Numbered from the stretch's first letter, positions 26,270 to 35,624 are shown. The stretch is 64,000 bases of DNA from Sphingopyxis sp. YF1 (GCF_022701295.1 NZ_CP033204.1:930001-994000); one strand, 5' to 3'. The notes: a model not told the origin generated them from the letters alone. Program-made: numbers and translations.

Positions 26270-27961
26270 TCAGGCTTCCTTTTCGAGGGTTGCGAGCGCC
26301 ATGTCGCGCACTTCGCTGCGCATCACCTTGTTGGTGACGTTGCGCGGCAGCGCGTCGAAGCGGAACAGGCGTTCGGGCAGTTTGAACACCGCGAGGTCGT
26401 GGCCGCGCAGATAGTCGGCGACCTCGCCGATCCCGACTTCTTCCGCCCCGCGCGGGACATAGGCGAGGCCGATACGCTCGCCCATCGTCGGATCGGGAAG
26501 CGAGAAGACGCACGCCTCGGCGAGCAGCGGGTGGCCGCCGAGCAACTGGTCGATCTCCTCGGGCGAAATATTGACCCCGCCGCGGATGATCAGATCCTTG
26601 CAGCGCCCGACGAAGCGATAGAAATCGCCGCCCTCGGCAATCTCGAACAGATCGCCGGTACGGAACCAGCCGTCGTCGGTGAAGGCCTCGGCGGTGCGTT
26701 CGGGGGCATTATGATAGCCTTCGAACAGCGTCGGCCCGCGGATCTGCAATTCGCCCGATATGCCGTCTTCCTCGATCGCATCGCCACCGCCGGGCGGGAC
26801 GAGGCGGCTTTCGATATTCGGCGCGCGGCCCTCGCCATAAGGGCGCTGATAGGTGCCGCGGCGCGGGAACAGGCTCGCGCGCCTGTCGGGGTCGGGCATG
26901 TCGCCCTCGCCGGTGATGAAGCTCATCCCCTCGTTCGACCCGAAGACATTGACGATGATGATGCCGAGCTTTTCCTGGAAGCCGCGGACCATTGCGGGTG
27001 CGAGCGGTGCCGAGCCCGAGGCAATGACGCGCAGGCTGGAAAGATCGACCGAGGCGAGCAACGCCTCGTTCTGGAGCAGCATGTTGAGCACCGCGGGCGG
27101 CGCGATTGTCAGGCTCGGCCGTTCGGTTGCGATCTGTTTCAGGTAGATGCCGGGATCGAAAGGATGGTGCAGCACCATCGTGCCTGCGCTGGTCAACCAG
27201 CACATGGTGATGCCGCCGATGCTCGCCATGTTGATGAGGGGGAAGGGGTTGAGCAGCACATCGCCCGGCCCGACCTTCATCGCCTCATAGCCCGCGCCCG
27301 CGACCGCGATCCAGTGATTGTGGCTGCGCGGCACGCCCTTGGGGACGCCGGTGGTGCCCGACGTCCAGCAGATGGTGAAGATGTCGTCGGCATCGACCGG
27401 GTTCGCCGCGACGTGCGCGGCCAGCGCTGCGGCGTCGCCTTCGGTGGTCGAGAGGTCGAGCGCTCCGGCCGGGGCGTCGGGGCCGAAGGTCATCAACTGG
27501 ATGCCACCCAGCAACGGCGCTGCGACCCCGATATGGTCGCAGCCCTTCACCCGCGTTGCGCAGACGAAGGCCTTGGGTTCGACGACGCCGATCATGCCCT
27601 TCAGTTCATGGCTGCGATATTGCACCGCCGCCGGGCTGACGATCGCGCCGATCTTTGCCGCCGCGAAATAGAGCGCGACGAACTCGCTGATATTGGGGAG
27701 CTGAACGAGCAGCACATCGTCCTTGGCGATTCCCGCCGCGATCAGGGCTCCGGCGAGGCGATCGATCTCGGCTGCGAGCGCCGCATAGCTCAGTCGCCGC
27801 GGTTCCCCGAAAGCGAAATCGCCGCGGTTCGGCGCGTCGACGAGCGCGAGCCGCTCGGGATGCGCCGCTGCATTGGCCGTGAACAGATCGGCAAAGCTCT
27901 TGTCGCCCCACCAGCCGCTGTCCCGGTATCGCTGCCGCTTGTCCTCTCCCGCAACGATCAT
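26270..27961 (-). CDS. AMP-dependent acyl-CoA synthetase/ligase
   Basis: 563 residues of the ANL superfamily. Motifs: the P-loop-like WTSGTTGVPKGVPRSH (about 195-210), VFGSNEGMSF, FRTGDLFEIAEGGDFYRFVG, the hinge KDLIIRGGVNISPEEID and a C-terminal catalytic lysine in RNVTNKVMRSE. It activates a carboxylic acid with ATP and CoA. Its place between a dioxygenase gene and two thiolase genes suggests it activates the acid derived from the dioxygenase product. Confidence 0.92.
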   Translation of the reverse strand: MIVAGEDKRQRYRDSGWWGDKSFADLFTANAAAHPERLALVDAPNRGDFAFGEPRRLSYAALAAEIDRLAGALIAAGIAKDDVLLVQLPNISEFVALYFAAAKIGAIVSPAAVQYRSHELKGMIGVVEPKAFVCATRVKGCDHIGVAAPLLGGIQLMTFGPDAPAGALDLSTTEGDAAALAAHVAANPVDADDIFTICWTSGTTGVPKGVPRSHNHWIAVAGAGYEAMKVGPGDVLLNPFPLINMASIGGITMCWLTSAGTMVLHHPFDPGIYLKQIATERPSLTIAPPAVLNMLLQNEALLASVDLSSLRVIASGSAPLAPAMVRGFQEKLGIIIVNVFGSNEGMSFITGEGDMPDPDRRASLFPRRGTYQRPYGEGRAPNIESRLVPPGGGDAIEEDGISGELQIRGPTLFEGYHNAPERTAEAFTDDGWFRTGDLFEIAEGGDFYRFVGRCKDLIIRGGVNISPEEIDQLLGGHPLLAEACVFSLPDPTMGERIGLAYVPRGAEEVGIGEVADYLRGHDLAVFKLPERLFRFDALPRNVTNKVMRSEVRDMALATLEKEA

Positions 27962-27962
27962 C

Positions 27963-29459
27963 TCAGGCGGCCAGTACGCTGTTCGGACCCATGCCGATCT
28001 CGTCGCCGCTCGCCCAGGCGGTGTGCGTGCCCGAACAGATGCGCTCGGGCAGGATGATCCGGCAGACTGGCCCCGCCGCGATATTCTTCGCGTCGATCAG
28101 CACGCATTCGCTCGTATCGGCTTCAAGGTCGGCGATGAAGGAAACGAGATAGCCGTCGTCTTCGTCCTTCGCATCGATGCGCGGCGCGAAGGGCGCTTCG
28201 CTGCCGAAGCGGCCGGGGCCGAACTGATATTCCTCGCTCGTCCGCGCGTTCAAATCATGCTTCACCAGCCCGCGGAACAGGAACCAGCCGGGCTCGGGGA
28301 TCGCGCTATAGGCGTAGCGATACGGCTTGCCCGCATAGCGCTGGTTGAACATGCCGAATTCGAGGTCGCGCTCGTCGAGCCGCTCTTCGACCGTCTCGCC
28401 GGTCTTCAGGTTGAAACGCCAGCGATGGAGGCGCGGCTTGAGCAGTCCCTGGTCGAGATACGCCATCATCCGTTCGAGCCCTTCGGGCGCGTTCGGGTAG
28501 GATTTGGGCATCGGCTCTTCCTGATAATAGCCGTCGAGGATGATCTCGTCGCCTTCCTCCCACGCGTTGAGCCAGTGGAGCGTGTAGGTGGGCTCGGCCT
28601 CGAACCAGCGGATATCCTCGGGCTGGCCATGCCGCGGGATGATCGCGAAGCGCGTCTTTTCGTCCGGGTGGAACTGGACGACGTGGAGCCGCTTTTCGAG
28701 CAGTTCCGGATTCCAGTAGAGCGGCATGTCGTTGAGGATCGCGTAATTTTCGGTGAACGCCATGTCGTGCGGCAGTCGCGGCCCCGGCAGCGGGACCGGG
28801 ACATAATGTTTCAGCCGGTTGTCGGCGCCGACGACGCCATAGTGCATGTAGGGCGCGTGCTTCGAATAGTTGAAGAACATCAGCTCGCCGGTCGCGAGGT
28901 CGACCTTGCAATGCGCCGAAATCCCGTCGAGCGGCACCCAGCTTTCGGTGCCGAACTGTTCAAGCGTGAAGGGATCGAGCCGATAGGCTTCGCCGCACTG
29001 GTAGAAGGTCGAGATGATCTTGCCGGCATGGATCGCGACGTCGGTCGAGCTGCTGTCTTTCAGCCATTCCTGCGCGCCCCAGCCGTGGCGCGTCGATTTG
29101 TGCGGCGGTTCCATCAGTCCGGCCCAGAGCGAATGGCCGGCTTCCTTCTCGGCCTCGAACCCCTTGGTGCGCACGAAGCGGCTGCGGTAGCTCGCGCGGC
29201 CGTCCTTGAAGCTGATCGAATGGATGAAACCGTCTCCATCGAACGGATGATAGCGGCCGATCGGTTCGTGGATCTGGTTTTCGCCGGTGCGCACGTAAAC
29301 GCCATCGATGTCGGCCGGGATCGTCCCGATCACCTCGGCATCGCCGTTGGCGAAAATCGCGTTCCATTCATTGTACGTCGGCCGCCACGCGTCCTTCATA
29401 TAGGGATGGTCGTTCGGCTGGATCGTGGTTCGGATCGTGTCGACGAGTTCGGCGGTCAT
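27963..29459 (-). CDS. Carotenoid cleavage/lignostilbene-type dioxygenase
   Basis: 498 residues of the carotenoid oxygenase (RPE65) family, with a seven-bladed propeller and a non-haem iron held by four histidines. All four are visible: GISAHCKVD, LPHDMAFTE, YTLHWLNAWE and SGTHTAWAS near the end. GENQIHEPIGRYHPFDGDG is the conserved N-terminal block. Family members split C=C bonds in carotenoids, apocarotenoids or stilbenes to give aldehydes; the substrate cannot be read from the sequence. It overlaps the flavoprotein gene upstream by four bases (ATGA) and the ligase follows one base after its stop. Confidence 0.93.
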   Translation of the reverse strand: MTAELVDTIRTTIQPNDHPYMKDAWRPTYNEWNAIFANGDAEVIGTIPADIDGVYVRTGENQIHEPIGRYHPFDGDGFIHSISFKDGRASYRSRFVRTKGFEAEKEAGHSLWAGLMEPPHKSTRHGWGAQEWLKDSSSTDVAIHAGKIISTFYQCGEAYRLDPFTLEQFGTESWVPLDGISAHCKVDLATGELMFFNYSKHAPYMHYGVVGADNRLKHYVPVPLPGPRLPHDMAFTENYAILNDMPLYWNPELLEKRLHVVQFHPDEKTRFAIIPRHGQPEDIRWFEAEPTYTLHWLNAWEEGDEIILDGYYQEEPMPKSYPNAPEGLERMMAYLDQGLLKPRLHRWRFNLKTGETVEERLDERDLEFGMFNQRYAGKPYRYAYSAIPEPGWFLFRGLVKHDLNARTSEEYQFGPGRFGSEAPFAPRIDAKDEDDGYLVSFIADLEADTSECVLIDAKNIAAGPVCRIILPERICSGTHTAWASGDEIGMGPNSVLAA

Positions 29460-30424
29460 GCGGGGACTCCTTCGGCGGCTGCAAAGCGCGGCCTCGCGGC
29501 GGCGGCATCATATTCGACAATCAGGCGGTCGACGATCGCGGCGACGGGTTCGACCCCGCGCACCGCACCGACGCCTTGCCCGGCGGACCAGACATTCTTC
29601 CAGGCCTTGGCGTCGTCCTGCGCGTCCGAGAAATTCGGGCGCTTGTCCTCGGGCATGTTCGCGGGGTCATAGCCCGCCGCGACCAGACTCGATTTCAGCC
29701 AGTTGGCGGTGACCCCGGTGATGCCCTTCGACGGCACGATATCCTCGGCGCCCGCGGCGACGACCATCTCCTTGTAGCCGGGAACCGCCATGCTTTCGCT
29801 GCAGGCGATCAGCGAAGTGCCAAGATAGGCAAGGTCGGCGCCGAGGATTTCGGCCGCGCGCACCGCATGGCCGGTCGAGATTGCGCCGCCGAGTACGAGC
29901 GGGCCGTCCCAGAATTGCCGTACCTCCTCGACGAAGGCGAAGCCGGCGGTTGCGCCGGTGTGGCCGCCCGCGCCGGCAGCGACGAGCACCAGCCCGTCGA
30001 CCCCGGCCGCGGCGGCCTTGCGCGCAAAGCCGACCGAATTGACGTCGGCGAAGACAAGGCCGCCATAGCTGTGGATTGCCTCGACCACCCGCGCCGGGCT
30101 GCCGAGCGCGGTGATCACCAGCGGTACCTTGTGCCGCACGACGCAGGCGAGGTCTTCGGCAAGGCGGCTGTTCGACGGATGGACGACCAGATTGACCGCC
30201 CAGGGCGCGGCTTCGGCATCGTTCGACAGCGCGGCGTCGATCCGGCTCACCCAATCCTCGAGGTCCGCCGACGTGCGGGCGTTGGGAGCGGGGAAGCTGC
30301 CGATCACGCCCGAGCGCGACGCTGCGATCACCATCTCCGGACCCGACACGAGGAACATCGGCGCGGCGATTGCGGGCAGCCGCAAATTGCGCGTCAGCGC
30401 GGGTGGAAGGCCGTTTTTCGGCAC
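29456..30424 (-). CDS. NAD(P)H-dependent flavin oxidoreductase (nitronate monooxygenase-like)
   Basis: 322 residues from a GTG at 30422-30424 (VPKNGLPPALTRNL), which has GGAGAGGA upstream; an in-frame ATG 53 codons earlier would run through the promoter. The FMN TIM-barrel family motifs are PAIAAPMFLVSGPEM at the N-terminus, GADGLV-like AGVDGLVLVAAGAGGHTG, and LGGAISTGHAVRAAEILGAD. Members include nitronate monooxygenases and FabK-like enoyl reductases. The reaction here is unknown. It is the first gene of the catabolic operon, divergent from a TonB receptor. Confidence 0.88.
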   Translation of the reverse strand: MPKNGLPPALTRNLRLPAIAAPMFLVSGPEMVIAASRSGVIGSFPAPNARTSADLEDWVSRIDAALSNDAEAAPWAVNLVVHPSNSRLAEDLACVVRHKVPLVITALGSPARVVEAIHSYGGLVFADVNSVGFARKAAAAGVDGLVLVAAGAGGHTGATAGFAFVEEVRQFWDGPLVLGGAISTGHAVRAAEILGADLAYLGTSLIACSESMAVPGYKEMVVAAGAEDIVPSKGITGVTANWLKSSLVAAGYDPANMPEDKRPNFSDAQDDAKAWKNVWSAGQGVGAVRGVEPVAAIVDRLIVEYDAAAARPRFAAAEGVPA

Positions 30425-30457
30425 CTTTGATCCTCTCCAAATTATCTGACTTGCATA

Positions 30458-30476
30458 ACGATACTTAAAGACGATA
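30458..30476. promoter_or_regulatory. Direct repeat in the divergent flavoprotein/TonB promoter
   Basis: ACGATA (30458-30463), seven bases, then ACGATA (30471-30476): a 13-bp period in an AT-rich island. It is flanked by CTTGC (about 30450-30454) and GCAAG (about 30483-30487). It lies between two divergent genes and could be the binding site of the HxlR-type regulator encoded next to the cluster. Confidence 0.45.
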
Positions 30477-30539
30477 AGAGTCGCAAGGCCAGAAAAACAT
30501 CGCGGGGCGAACCCGACGATGGTGGGAGGGAGAGAGATT

Positions 30540-32828
30540 ATGAAGACCGGCTTTGCCATGCTGTTCGCCGCGACCGCGCTCACCGCGCCCGGACTCGCAT
30601 TCGCGCAGGACGCCGCCGCACCGCAGGATCAGGGCGGACTCGAGGAGATCATCGTCACGGCGCAGAAGCGCGCCGAGGGGCTGTCGGACGTGCCGATCTC
30701 GATCTCGGCGGTGAGCGGCAAACAGATCGAGAATTACGGCCAGACCAACCTCGAACAGATCAGTTCGTCGGTTCCGAACCTGAAGATCACCCAGACCGCG
30801 ATCGCCAACCGCATCGCGATCCGCGGCATCGCCTCGGGCGACAACAAGGGGTTCGAACAGTCGGTCGCGATGTTCGTCGACGGCGTCTATTACGGCCGCG
30901 ACCAGCTGTCGCGCTTGCCGCTGATCGACATGGAGCGCGTCGAGGTGCTGCGCGGGCCGCAGCCGACCCTGTTCGGCAAGAATGCGATCGCCGGCGCGGT
31001 CAACATCACGACGCGCAGCCCGACCGACGAATTCGAAGGATCGGTGAGCGGCCTCTATGAGTTCAACCACAAGGAATTGCAGCTGACCGGCGTATTGTCG
31101 GGGCCGCTGAGCGAGGGCGTCGAAGCGCGTGTCGTCGGCTATTATCGCAAGATGGACGGCTATTTCTACAACGCGAAGCTCGACCGCGACGAGCCGAACG
31201 TCGACGAGAAATATGTCCGCGGCAAGCTGGAGTTCGATCAGGGCGGGCCGTTCGCGGCCGAACTCAAGCTCGAATATGCCGACTTCGAGGCGAAGGGGCA
31301 GCCGCGCGACGTGTTCGGTGCGGTCGGCAATTACAACACGGTCTTTCAGGGGCCCTTTTTCGTCAGCACCGACCCCGATTATGTCCGCGAGGATAATGGC
31401 TATGAAAGCCGCAACAAGGTGTTCGGGGCGACGCTCAACATGGACCTCGAACTCGGCGACCATACGCTGACGTCGACCTCGTCGCTGCTCGATTACAAGA
31501 CGCGCGAGATCGTCGACGTCGACTTTTCGGGCATCAGCTTCCTCGACGGCACCAATTTGCGCGAAGATTATCGCCAGTTCAGCCAGGAGTTGCGGCTCGC
31601 GTCGCCGGGCGGCGAGGCGTTCAACTATATCGCGGGCGTCTATTACCAGCATGCCAAGCTCGACGTGCAGGACTTCACCCGCTTCAATGCGACCTTCCTG
31701 GCGCTGGGGGCGCCGTTCAACGCGCTCGGCGACACCCGCAACGATCGCGACTATGCGCAAAAATCGGACCTGATCTCGGCCTTCGCGCAGGGCGAAGTGT
31801 CGCTGACCGACCAGTTGCGCGTCACCGCGGGCGCGCGCTTCAATCACGAGAAGAAAAGCGGCAGCCGTACCCTCGCGATCGTCCAGGGGCCGCTCAACAG
31901 TTTCAATCCGCTGGTGGTCGCGGCCACATTTCGCGCGCTCAACATCGAGGCGCACAGCATCTCGGGCAAGCTCAGCGAGGACAGCTTCAACCCGATGGTG
32001 AACGTCCAGTACGACGCGACCGACGACCTGATGCTTTACGCCTCCTATGCCAAGGGGACGAAGGCGGGGGGCTTCGACATCCGCTCGAACTCGCTGCCGA
32101 CCTCCAAGACCGTCGCGAAACCCGGTGCCTTCATGTTCGAGGATGAAAGCGCCGACAATTTCGAGGCGGGGCTGAAATACAAGGGGCGCAACGTCGCGTT
32201 CAACCTGTCGCTCTATCGCACCAAATATCACGATCTTCAGGTCAACATCTTCGACGGCACGCTGAACTTCAACGTCCGCAACGCCGCGGGCGCAAAGACG
32301 CAGGGAGTCGAAGCCGACTTCCGCGCCGCGGTCGCCGACGGGCTGACGATCAGCGGCGCGGTCGCCTATCTCGACTTCAAGTTCACCAACTTTACCGATG
32401 GCCAATGCTATTATCTGCAGACACCGGGGGCAGGGGGCTTCTGCGACTATACGGGCAAGCGCAACGCGCTCAGCCCCAAATGGTCGGGCAACCTCAATCT
32501 CGACTACACGACGCCGGTCTCGTCGGACATGAAGGTGGCGGTCAATCTGAATGCCGACTTCTCCTCATCCTATATCGCCTCGGCGAACCTTGATCCGCGC
32601 ACGCGACAGGACAGCTATGCCAAGCTGGGTGCGCGCCTTGCGCTGGCACAGGTCGATGATCGCTGGGAAGTCGCGCTGATCGGTCGCAATCTGACCAACC
32701 AGCGCATCCTGCAGACGGCGAGTTCGATGCCGCTCGCGACGACCATCACCCGCAACGCCGGCAATGCCTATAATGGCATCGTCGACCGGCCGCGGACGAT
32801 CGCGGTGCAGCTGACCGGCCGCTTTTGA
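30540..32828 (+). CDS. TonB-dependent outer-membrane receptor
   Basis: 762 residues from the ATG at 30540, preceded by GGGAGGGAGAGAG. Signal peptide MKTGFAMLFAATALTAPGLA. TonB box EEIIVTAQKR and plug domain with LSDVPISISAVSG, NRIAIRGIASG, MFVDGVYYGR and RVEVLRGPQPTLFGKNAIAG. The 22-stranded barrel ends in an aromatic residue (VQLTGRF). It imports a large or scarce nutrient, probably the substrate of the divergent dioxygenase cluster (inference from position). Confidence 0.93.
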   Translation: MKTGFAMLFAATALTAPGLAFAQDAAAPQDQGGLEEIIVTAQKRAEGLSDVPISISAVSGKQIENYGQTNLEQISSSVPNLKITQTAIANRIAIRGIASGDNKGFEQSVAMFVDGVYYGRDQLSRLPLIDMERVEVLRGPQPTLFGKNAIAGAVNITTRSPTDEFEGSVSGLYEFNHKELQLTGVLSGPLSEGVEARVVGYYRKMDGYFYNAKLDRDEPNVDEKYVRGKLEFDQGGPFAAELKLEYADFEAKGQPRDVFGAVGNYNTVFQGPFFVSTDPDYVREDNGYESRNKVFGATLNMDLELGDHTLTSTSSLLDYKTREIVDVDFSGISFLDGTNLREDYRQFSQELRLASPGGEAFNYIAGVYYQHAKLDVQDFTRFNATFLALGAPFNALGDTRNDRDYAQKSDLISAFAQGEVSLTDQLRVTAGARFNHEKKSGSRTLAIVQGPLNSFNPLVVAATFRALNIEAHSISGKLSEDSFNPMVNVQYDATDDLMLYASYAKGTKAGGFDIRSNSLPTSKTVAKPGAFMFEDESADNFEAGLKYKGRNVAFNLSLYRTKYHDLQVNIFDGTLNFNVRNAAGAKTQGVEADFRAAVADGLTISGAVAYLDFKFTNFTDGQCYYLQTPGAGGFCDYTGKRNALSPKWSGNLNLDYTTPVSSDMKVAVNLNADFSSSYIASANLDPRTRQDSYAKLGARLALAQVDDRWEVALIGRNLTNQRILQTASSMPLATTITRNAGNAYNGIVDRPRTIAVQLTGRF

Positions 32829-32960
32829 GGGGATCCTCCGAGAAGGGGAGGCGCAGGCACCGCGCTTCCTCGCTCTCCGACCCGATCGCCCGGCTTCGCC
32901 TGTCTTGTCGCCGCCGCGCCGCCGGGTTAGGGGCGAGGTGAAGCAAGGAATGGCGGAGCT

Positions 32961-33899
32961 TTGAAACACGACCGCACGATAAGGGCCTGTTCGATCTGGC
33001 GCGCGCTCGACGTCGTTGGCGACGTGCCGGTGCTGCTGATCATGGAGCAGGCCTTTCTCGGCACCCACAGCTTCGATGAATTCGTCGCTCGCACCGGCCT
33101 TGCGCGCTCGGTGGTCAACGGGCGACTCAAGAAGCTGGTCGAGGAGGATTGCCTCGCGAAAAAGCCCAAACAGGGCGGGCGCGGTTTCCATTATGTCCTG
33201 ACCCAGAAGGGGCGCGACCAGTTCCCCAACGCGCTGATGATGCTGCGCTGGCAGCATCGGTGGGAAGCGGCGGAGCGCGATTTCCAGGTCCGGCTACGCC
33301 ATGCGACCTGCGGTCATGCCACCGAACCCGTGCCCGCCTGCGGCCATTGCGGGGCGGAGATCGACCCGCGCGACGTCGCCTGGCGCGAGGGGCCGGGGCT
33401 CGCGCAGGTGATCCCGCATTACGAGCGCCGCCGCTTCAACGGCGATGTCCGGCGCCCCGGCGGCCGCCCGCTCGTCGACACGATGATCGAGCTGTTCGGC
33501 GATCGCTGGGCGACGCTCGTCGTCCGCGCGATGTTCACACAGATCAACCGCTTCGACGACATCCAGCGCGACACGTTGATGGCGACGAATATCCTGACCG
33601 GCCGGCTCGAGCGGCTGGTGCGGCAGGGCATATTGAAAACCGTTCCCTATTCGGCGCACGCCGATCGCGTCGAATATCGGCTCACGGCCAAGGGGCGCGA
33701 TCTCTACCCGGTGCTGCTCGCGCTGCTGCAATGGGGCGACCGCTGGTTTGCCGACGAGCGCGGCCCGCCGTTGCTTCTCACCCACAGTCCATGCGGTCAC
33801 GATCTTCATATGATCGCCGCGTGCAGCCATTGCGGGGACGAACTGCTGCTTTCGAACAGCGGGTTCACGGTCGAAATGGCGGGTGAGGGCGACACCTGA
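32961..33899 (+). CDS. Tandem HxlR-type winged-helix regulator with two zinc-ribbon-like motifs
   Basis: 312 residues formed by two consecutive HxlR modules. Domain 1 (about 8-115) begins CSIWRALDVVGDVPVLLIME with SVVNGRLKKLVEEDCL as recognition helix. Domain 2 (about 165-270) begins MIELFGDRWATLVVRAMF with ILTGRLERLVRQGIL. Each module is followed by a similar Cys/His motif: CGHATEPVPACGHCG, and CGHDLHMIAACSHCG. HxlR proteins are normally single-domain dimers; this one is a covalent pseudo-dimer. The start is TTG at 32961 after GGCGGAG. Position suggests it controls the dioxygenase cluster and the TonB receptor. Confidence 0.87.
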   Translation: MKHDRTIRACSIWRALDVVGDVPVLLIMEQAFLGTHSFDEFVARTGLARSVVNGRLKKLVEEDCLAKKPKQGGRGFHYVLTQKGRDQFPNALMMLRWQHRWEAAERDFQVRLRHATCGHATEPVPACGHCGAEIDPRDVAWREGPGLAQVIPHYERRRFNGDVRRPGGRPLVDTMIELFGDRWATLVVRAMFTQINRFDDIQRDTLMATNILTGRLERLVRQGILKTVPYSAHADRVEYRLTAKGRDLYPVLLALLQWGDRWFADERGPPLLLTHSPCGHDLHMIAACSHCGDELLLSNSGFTVEMAGEGDT

Positions 33900-33901
33900 A
33901 A

Positions 33902-33937
33902 CCGTGCCCTCGAGCCTGTCGAAGGTTGAGGTCACGG
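33902..33937. repeat. Palindromic repeat between convergent genes
   Basis: CCGTG-C-CCTC (33902-33911) pairs with GAGG-T-CACGG (33928-33937) around a GAGCCTGTCGAAGG core. Read on the other strand this core is CCTTCGACAGGCTC, which I recognise as a very common intergenic repeat in sphingomonads. It may terminate both the HxlR gene and the sulfatase gene. Confidence 0.5.
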
Positions 33938-33944
33938 CGATTGG

Positions 33945-35579
33945 TCAATTCGTCCAGTAGATATAATCCTGTCCGTCCTGCCAAGGCGTGTTGAGCGGTA
34001 CGTCGATCCGAACCGGCCCTTCGACCAGCCCTGGCCAGATCGGTTTCGCCATATCCCTGTTCTGCGCTTCGAGCATCGCCTTCAGCTGCGCGACGCGCTG
34101 CGGTTCTCTGGCCGCCAGATCGTGGCGCTCGGTGGGATCCGCCGAGAGATTGTAGAGACGCGCCTTTTCGGGGCGTTTCGTCACCTGCAGTTTCCAGTCG
34201 CCCGCGCGCACCGCGCGATAGTCGCCCGAGCGCCAGAAGAGCGCCTGTCGTTTCGCGGGCCCTGCCAATATGTCCTCGCTGTCGATGATCCGCCCCGCCG
34301 GCAGCTTCGCGCCCGCCACCGCCGCGATGGTCGAAAAGATGTCGATATGTCCGGTCATGTCGGCGCGCGTCGACCCCGCCGCGATCTTTGCAGGCCAGCG
34401 CATGAAGAAGGGCGTGCGGATGCCCCCCTCGAAGAAGGTTGCCTTCCATCCGCGGTACGGCTTGTTGAGATCGGCCATGCCATTGTACCAGGCGCCGCCA
34501 TTGTCGCTGGTGAAGATGACGAGCGTGTTGTCGTCGATCCCCGCTTCCTTCAGCTTTGCCATCACGTCGCCGATCCGCCGGTCGAGCTGCGCGATCATCG
34601 CGCCATAGACGCGCGTCTTGTGATCCTTGATCTGCGGGTATCGCGCGTAATCCTCCTTCGTCGCCTGCAACGGCGTGTGCGGCGCGTTGAACGCAAGATA
34701 CATGAAGAAGGGGCGGTTCTTGTTCGCCTCGATCGCCGCGATCGCCTGATCGGCGAAATAGTCGGTCATATGGCCCTTGGGGTGAAAGCGCTTGCTGCCG
34801 TTGAAAGTCACCGCATGGCGCAAATTCGCCCACAGGAAGCGATCAATCGGATCCCACGGCAGTTTGGCGTTGACCGTGTCGGGATCATCCTCGGGCAGGA
34901 ACATGGCGGCGCCGCCGAGCACTGCGAGGCTCTCGTCGAAACCCTGCGCATGCGGTTGCAGTTTCGGCGCCTCGCCCAGGTGCCATTTGCCGATATGCAG
35001 CGTGTGATAGCCGGCGGTCTTCACTGCCTCCGCGATCGTCACCTCGCTCGCGGGCACGCCCATGTCGGGATAATCCGGGATGTCGGGGGTGATCAGTTCC
35101 TTGTGGAACACCGCCTTCAGCGGGCCGACCCCGTCGCCGTGCGCGAGGTTTTCGGAGAATTGCACCGGCACCGCCGTATATTCGAAGCCGAAACGCGTCG
35201 CGTAGCGCCCCGTCATCATTGCTGCGCGCGAGGGCGAGCAGGTCGCGTTGGCGGCATAGGCAGTGGTGAAGTTCATACCTTCGCGCGCCAATGCGTCGAT
35301 GTTGGGTGTCTTCACCGTGCCGTCCGCGACGCCGCCGCCGTTCAGGCTGATATCGTTCCATCCCAGGTCGTCGGCGACGATCAGGATGATGTTGGGCGGC
35401 CGGTTGCCCGCGGGAGCCACCGCGGGTCCCGTCTGCCATGCGACGGGGTGGTTGGGCTGCACCGGATCGTTCCAGTCCTGCATCAGGCCTGGCACGCGAT
35501 ATTTGTTCGCTTCCCAGCCCCAATATCCCGCGGCTCCCATCAGCGCGACGACGCCCAGTGCGATCCAGCGCTTCTTCAT
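33945..35579 (-). CDS. Membrane-anchored arylsulfatase-type sulfatase
   Basis: 544 residues. N-terminal hydrophobic anchor (MKKRWIALGVVALMGAAGYW). Metal ligands D70-D71 (VADDLGWND) and the formylglycine site C114 in ATCSPSRAAMMTGR (full C-x-P-S-R consensus). Later conserved parts are GKWHLGEAP, FMYLAFNAPHTPLQ and FTSDNGGAWYNG. It hydrolyses a sulfate ester in the periplasm or at the membrane; no maturation enzyme is in the window. It diverges from a TetR gene, with an operator-like dyad between them. Confidence 0.93.
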   Translation of the reverse strand: MKKRWIALGVVALMGAAGYWGWEANKYRVPGLMQDWNDPVQPNHPVAWQTGPAVAPAGNRPPNIILIVADDLGWNDISLNGGGVADGTVKTPNIDALAREGMNFTTAYAANATCSPSRAAMMTGRYATRFGFEYTAVPVQFSENLAHGDGVGPLKAVFHKELITPDIPDYPDMGVPASEVTIAEAVKTAGYHTLHIGKWHLGEAPKLQPHAQGFDESLAVLGGAAMFLPEDDPDTVNAKLPWDPIDRFLWANLRHAVTFNGSKRFHPKGHMTDYFADQAIAAIEANKNRPFFMYLAFNAPHTPLQATKEDYARYPQIKDHKTRVYGAMIAQLDRRIGDVMAKLKEAGIDDNTLVIFTSDNGGAWYNGMADLNKPYRGWKATFFEGGIRTPFFMRWPAKIAAGSTRADMTGHIDIFSTIAAVAGAKLPAGRIIDSEDILAGPAKRQALFWRSGDYRAVRAGDWKLQVTKRPEKARLYNLSADPTERHDLAAREPQRVAQLKAMLEAQNRDMAKPIWPGLVEGPVRIDVPLNTPWQDGQDYIYWTN

Positions 35580-35603
35580 TCCGCCCCCGATTCCATATTA
35601 TGT

Positions 35604-35624
35604 AGTGACACTATGTGTGTCATT
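35604..35624. promoter_or_regulatory. TGACA-N7-TGTCA dyad, candidate TetR operator
   Basis: TGACA (35606-35610) and TGTCA (35618-35622) are separated by seven bases in the 116-bp gap between the sulfatase (minus) and TetR (plus) genes. It sits 27 bases from the sulfatase start codon. The same spacing and arms recur before the second sulfatase gene at 38190-38206. Confidence 0.65.

Noticed and set aside
30425..30583. ATG 53 codons upstream of the flavin oxidoreductase start
   Set aside because: It would run through the AT-rich divergent promoter and into the TonB receptor gene; the GTG at 30424 has a good ribosome-binding site.
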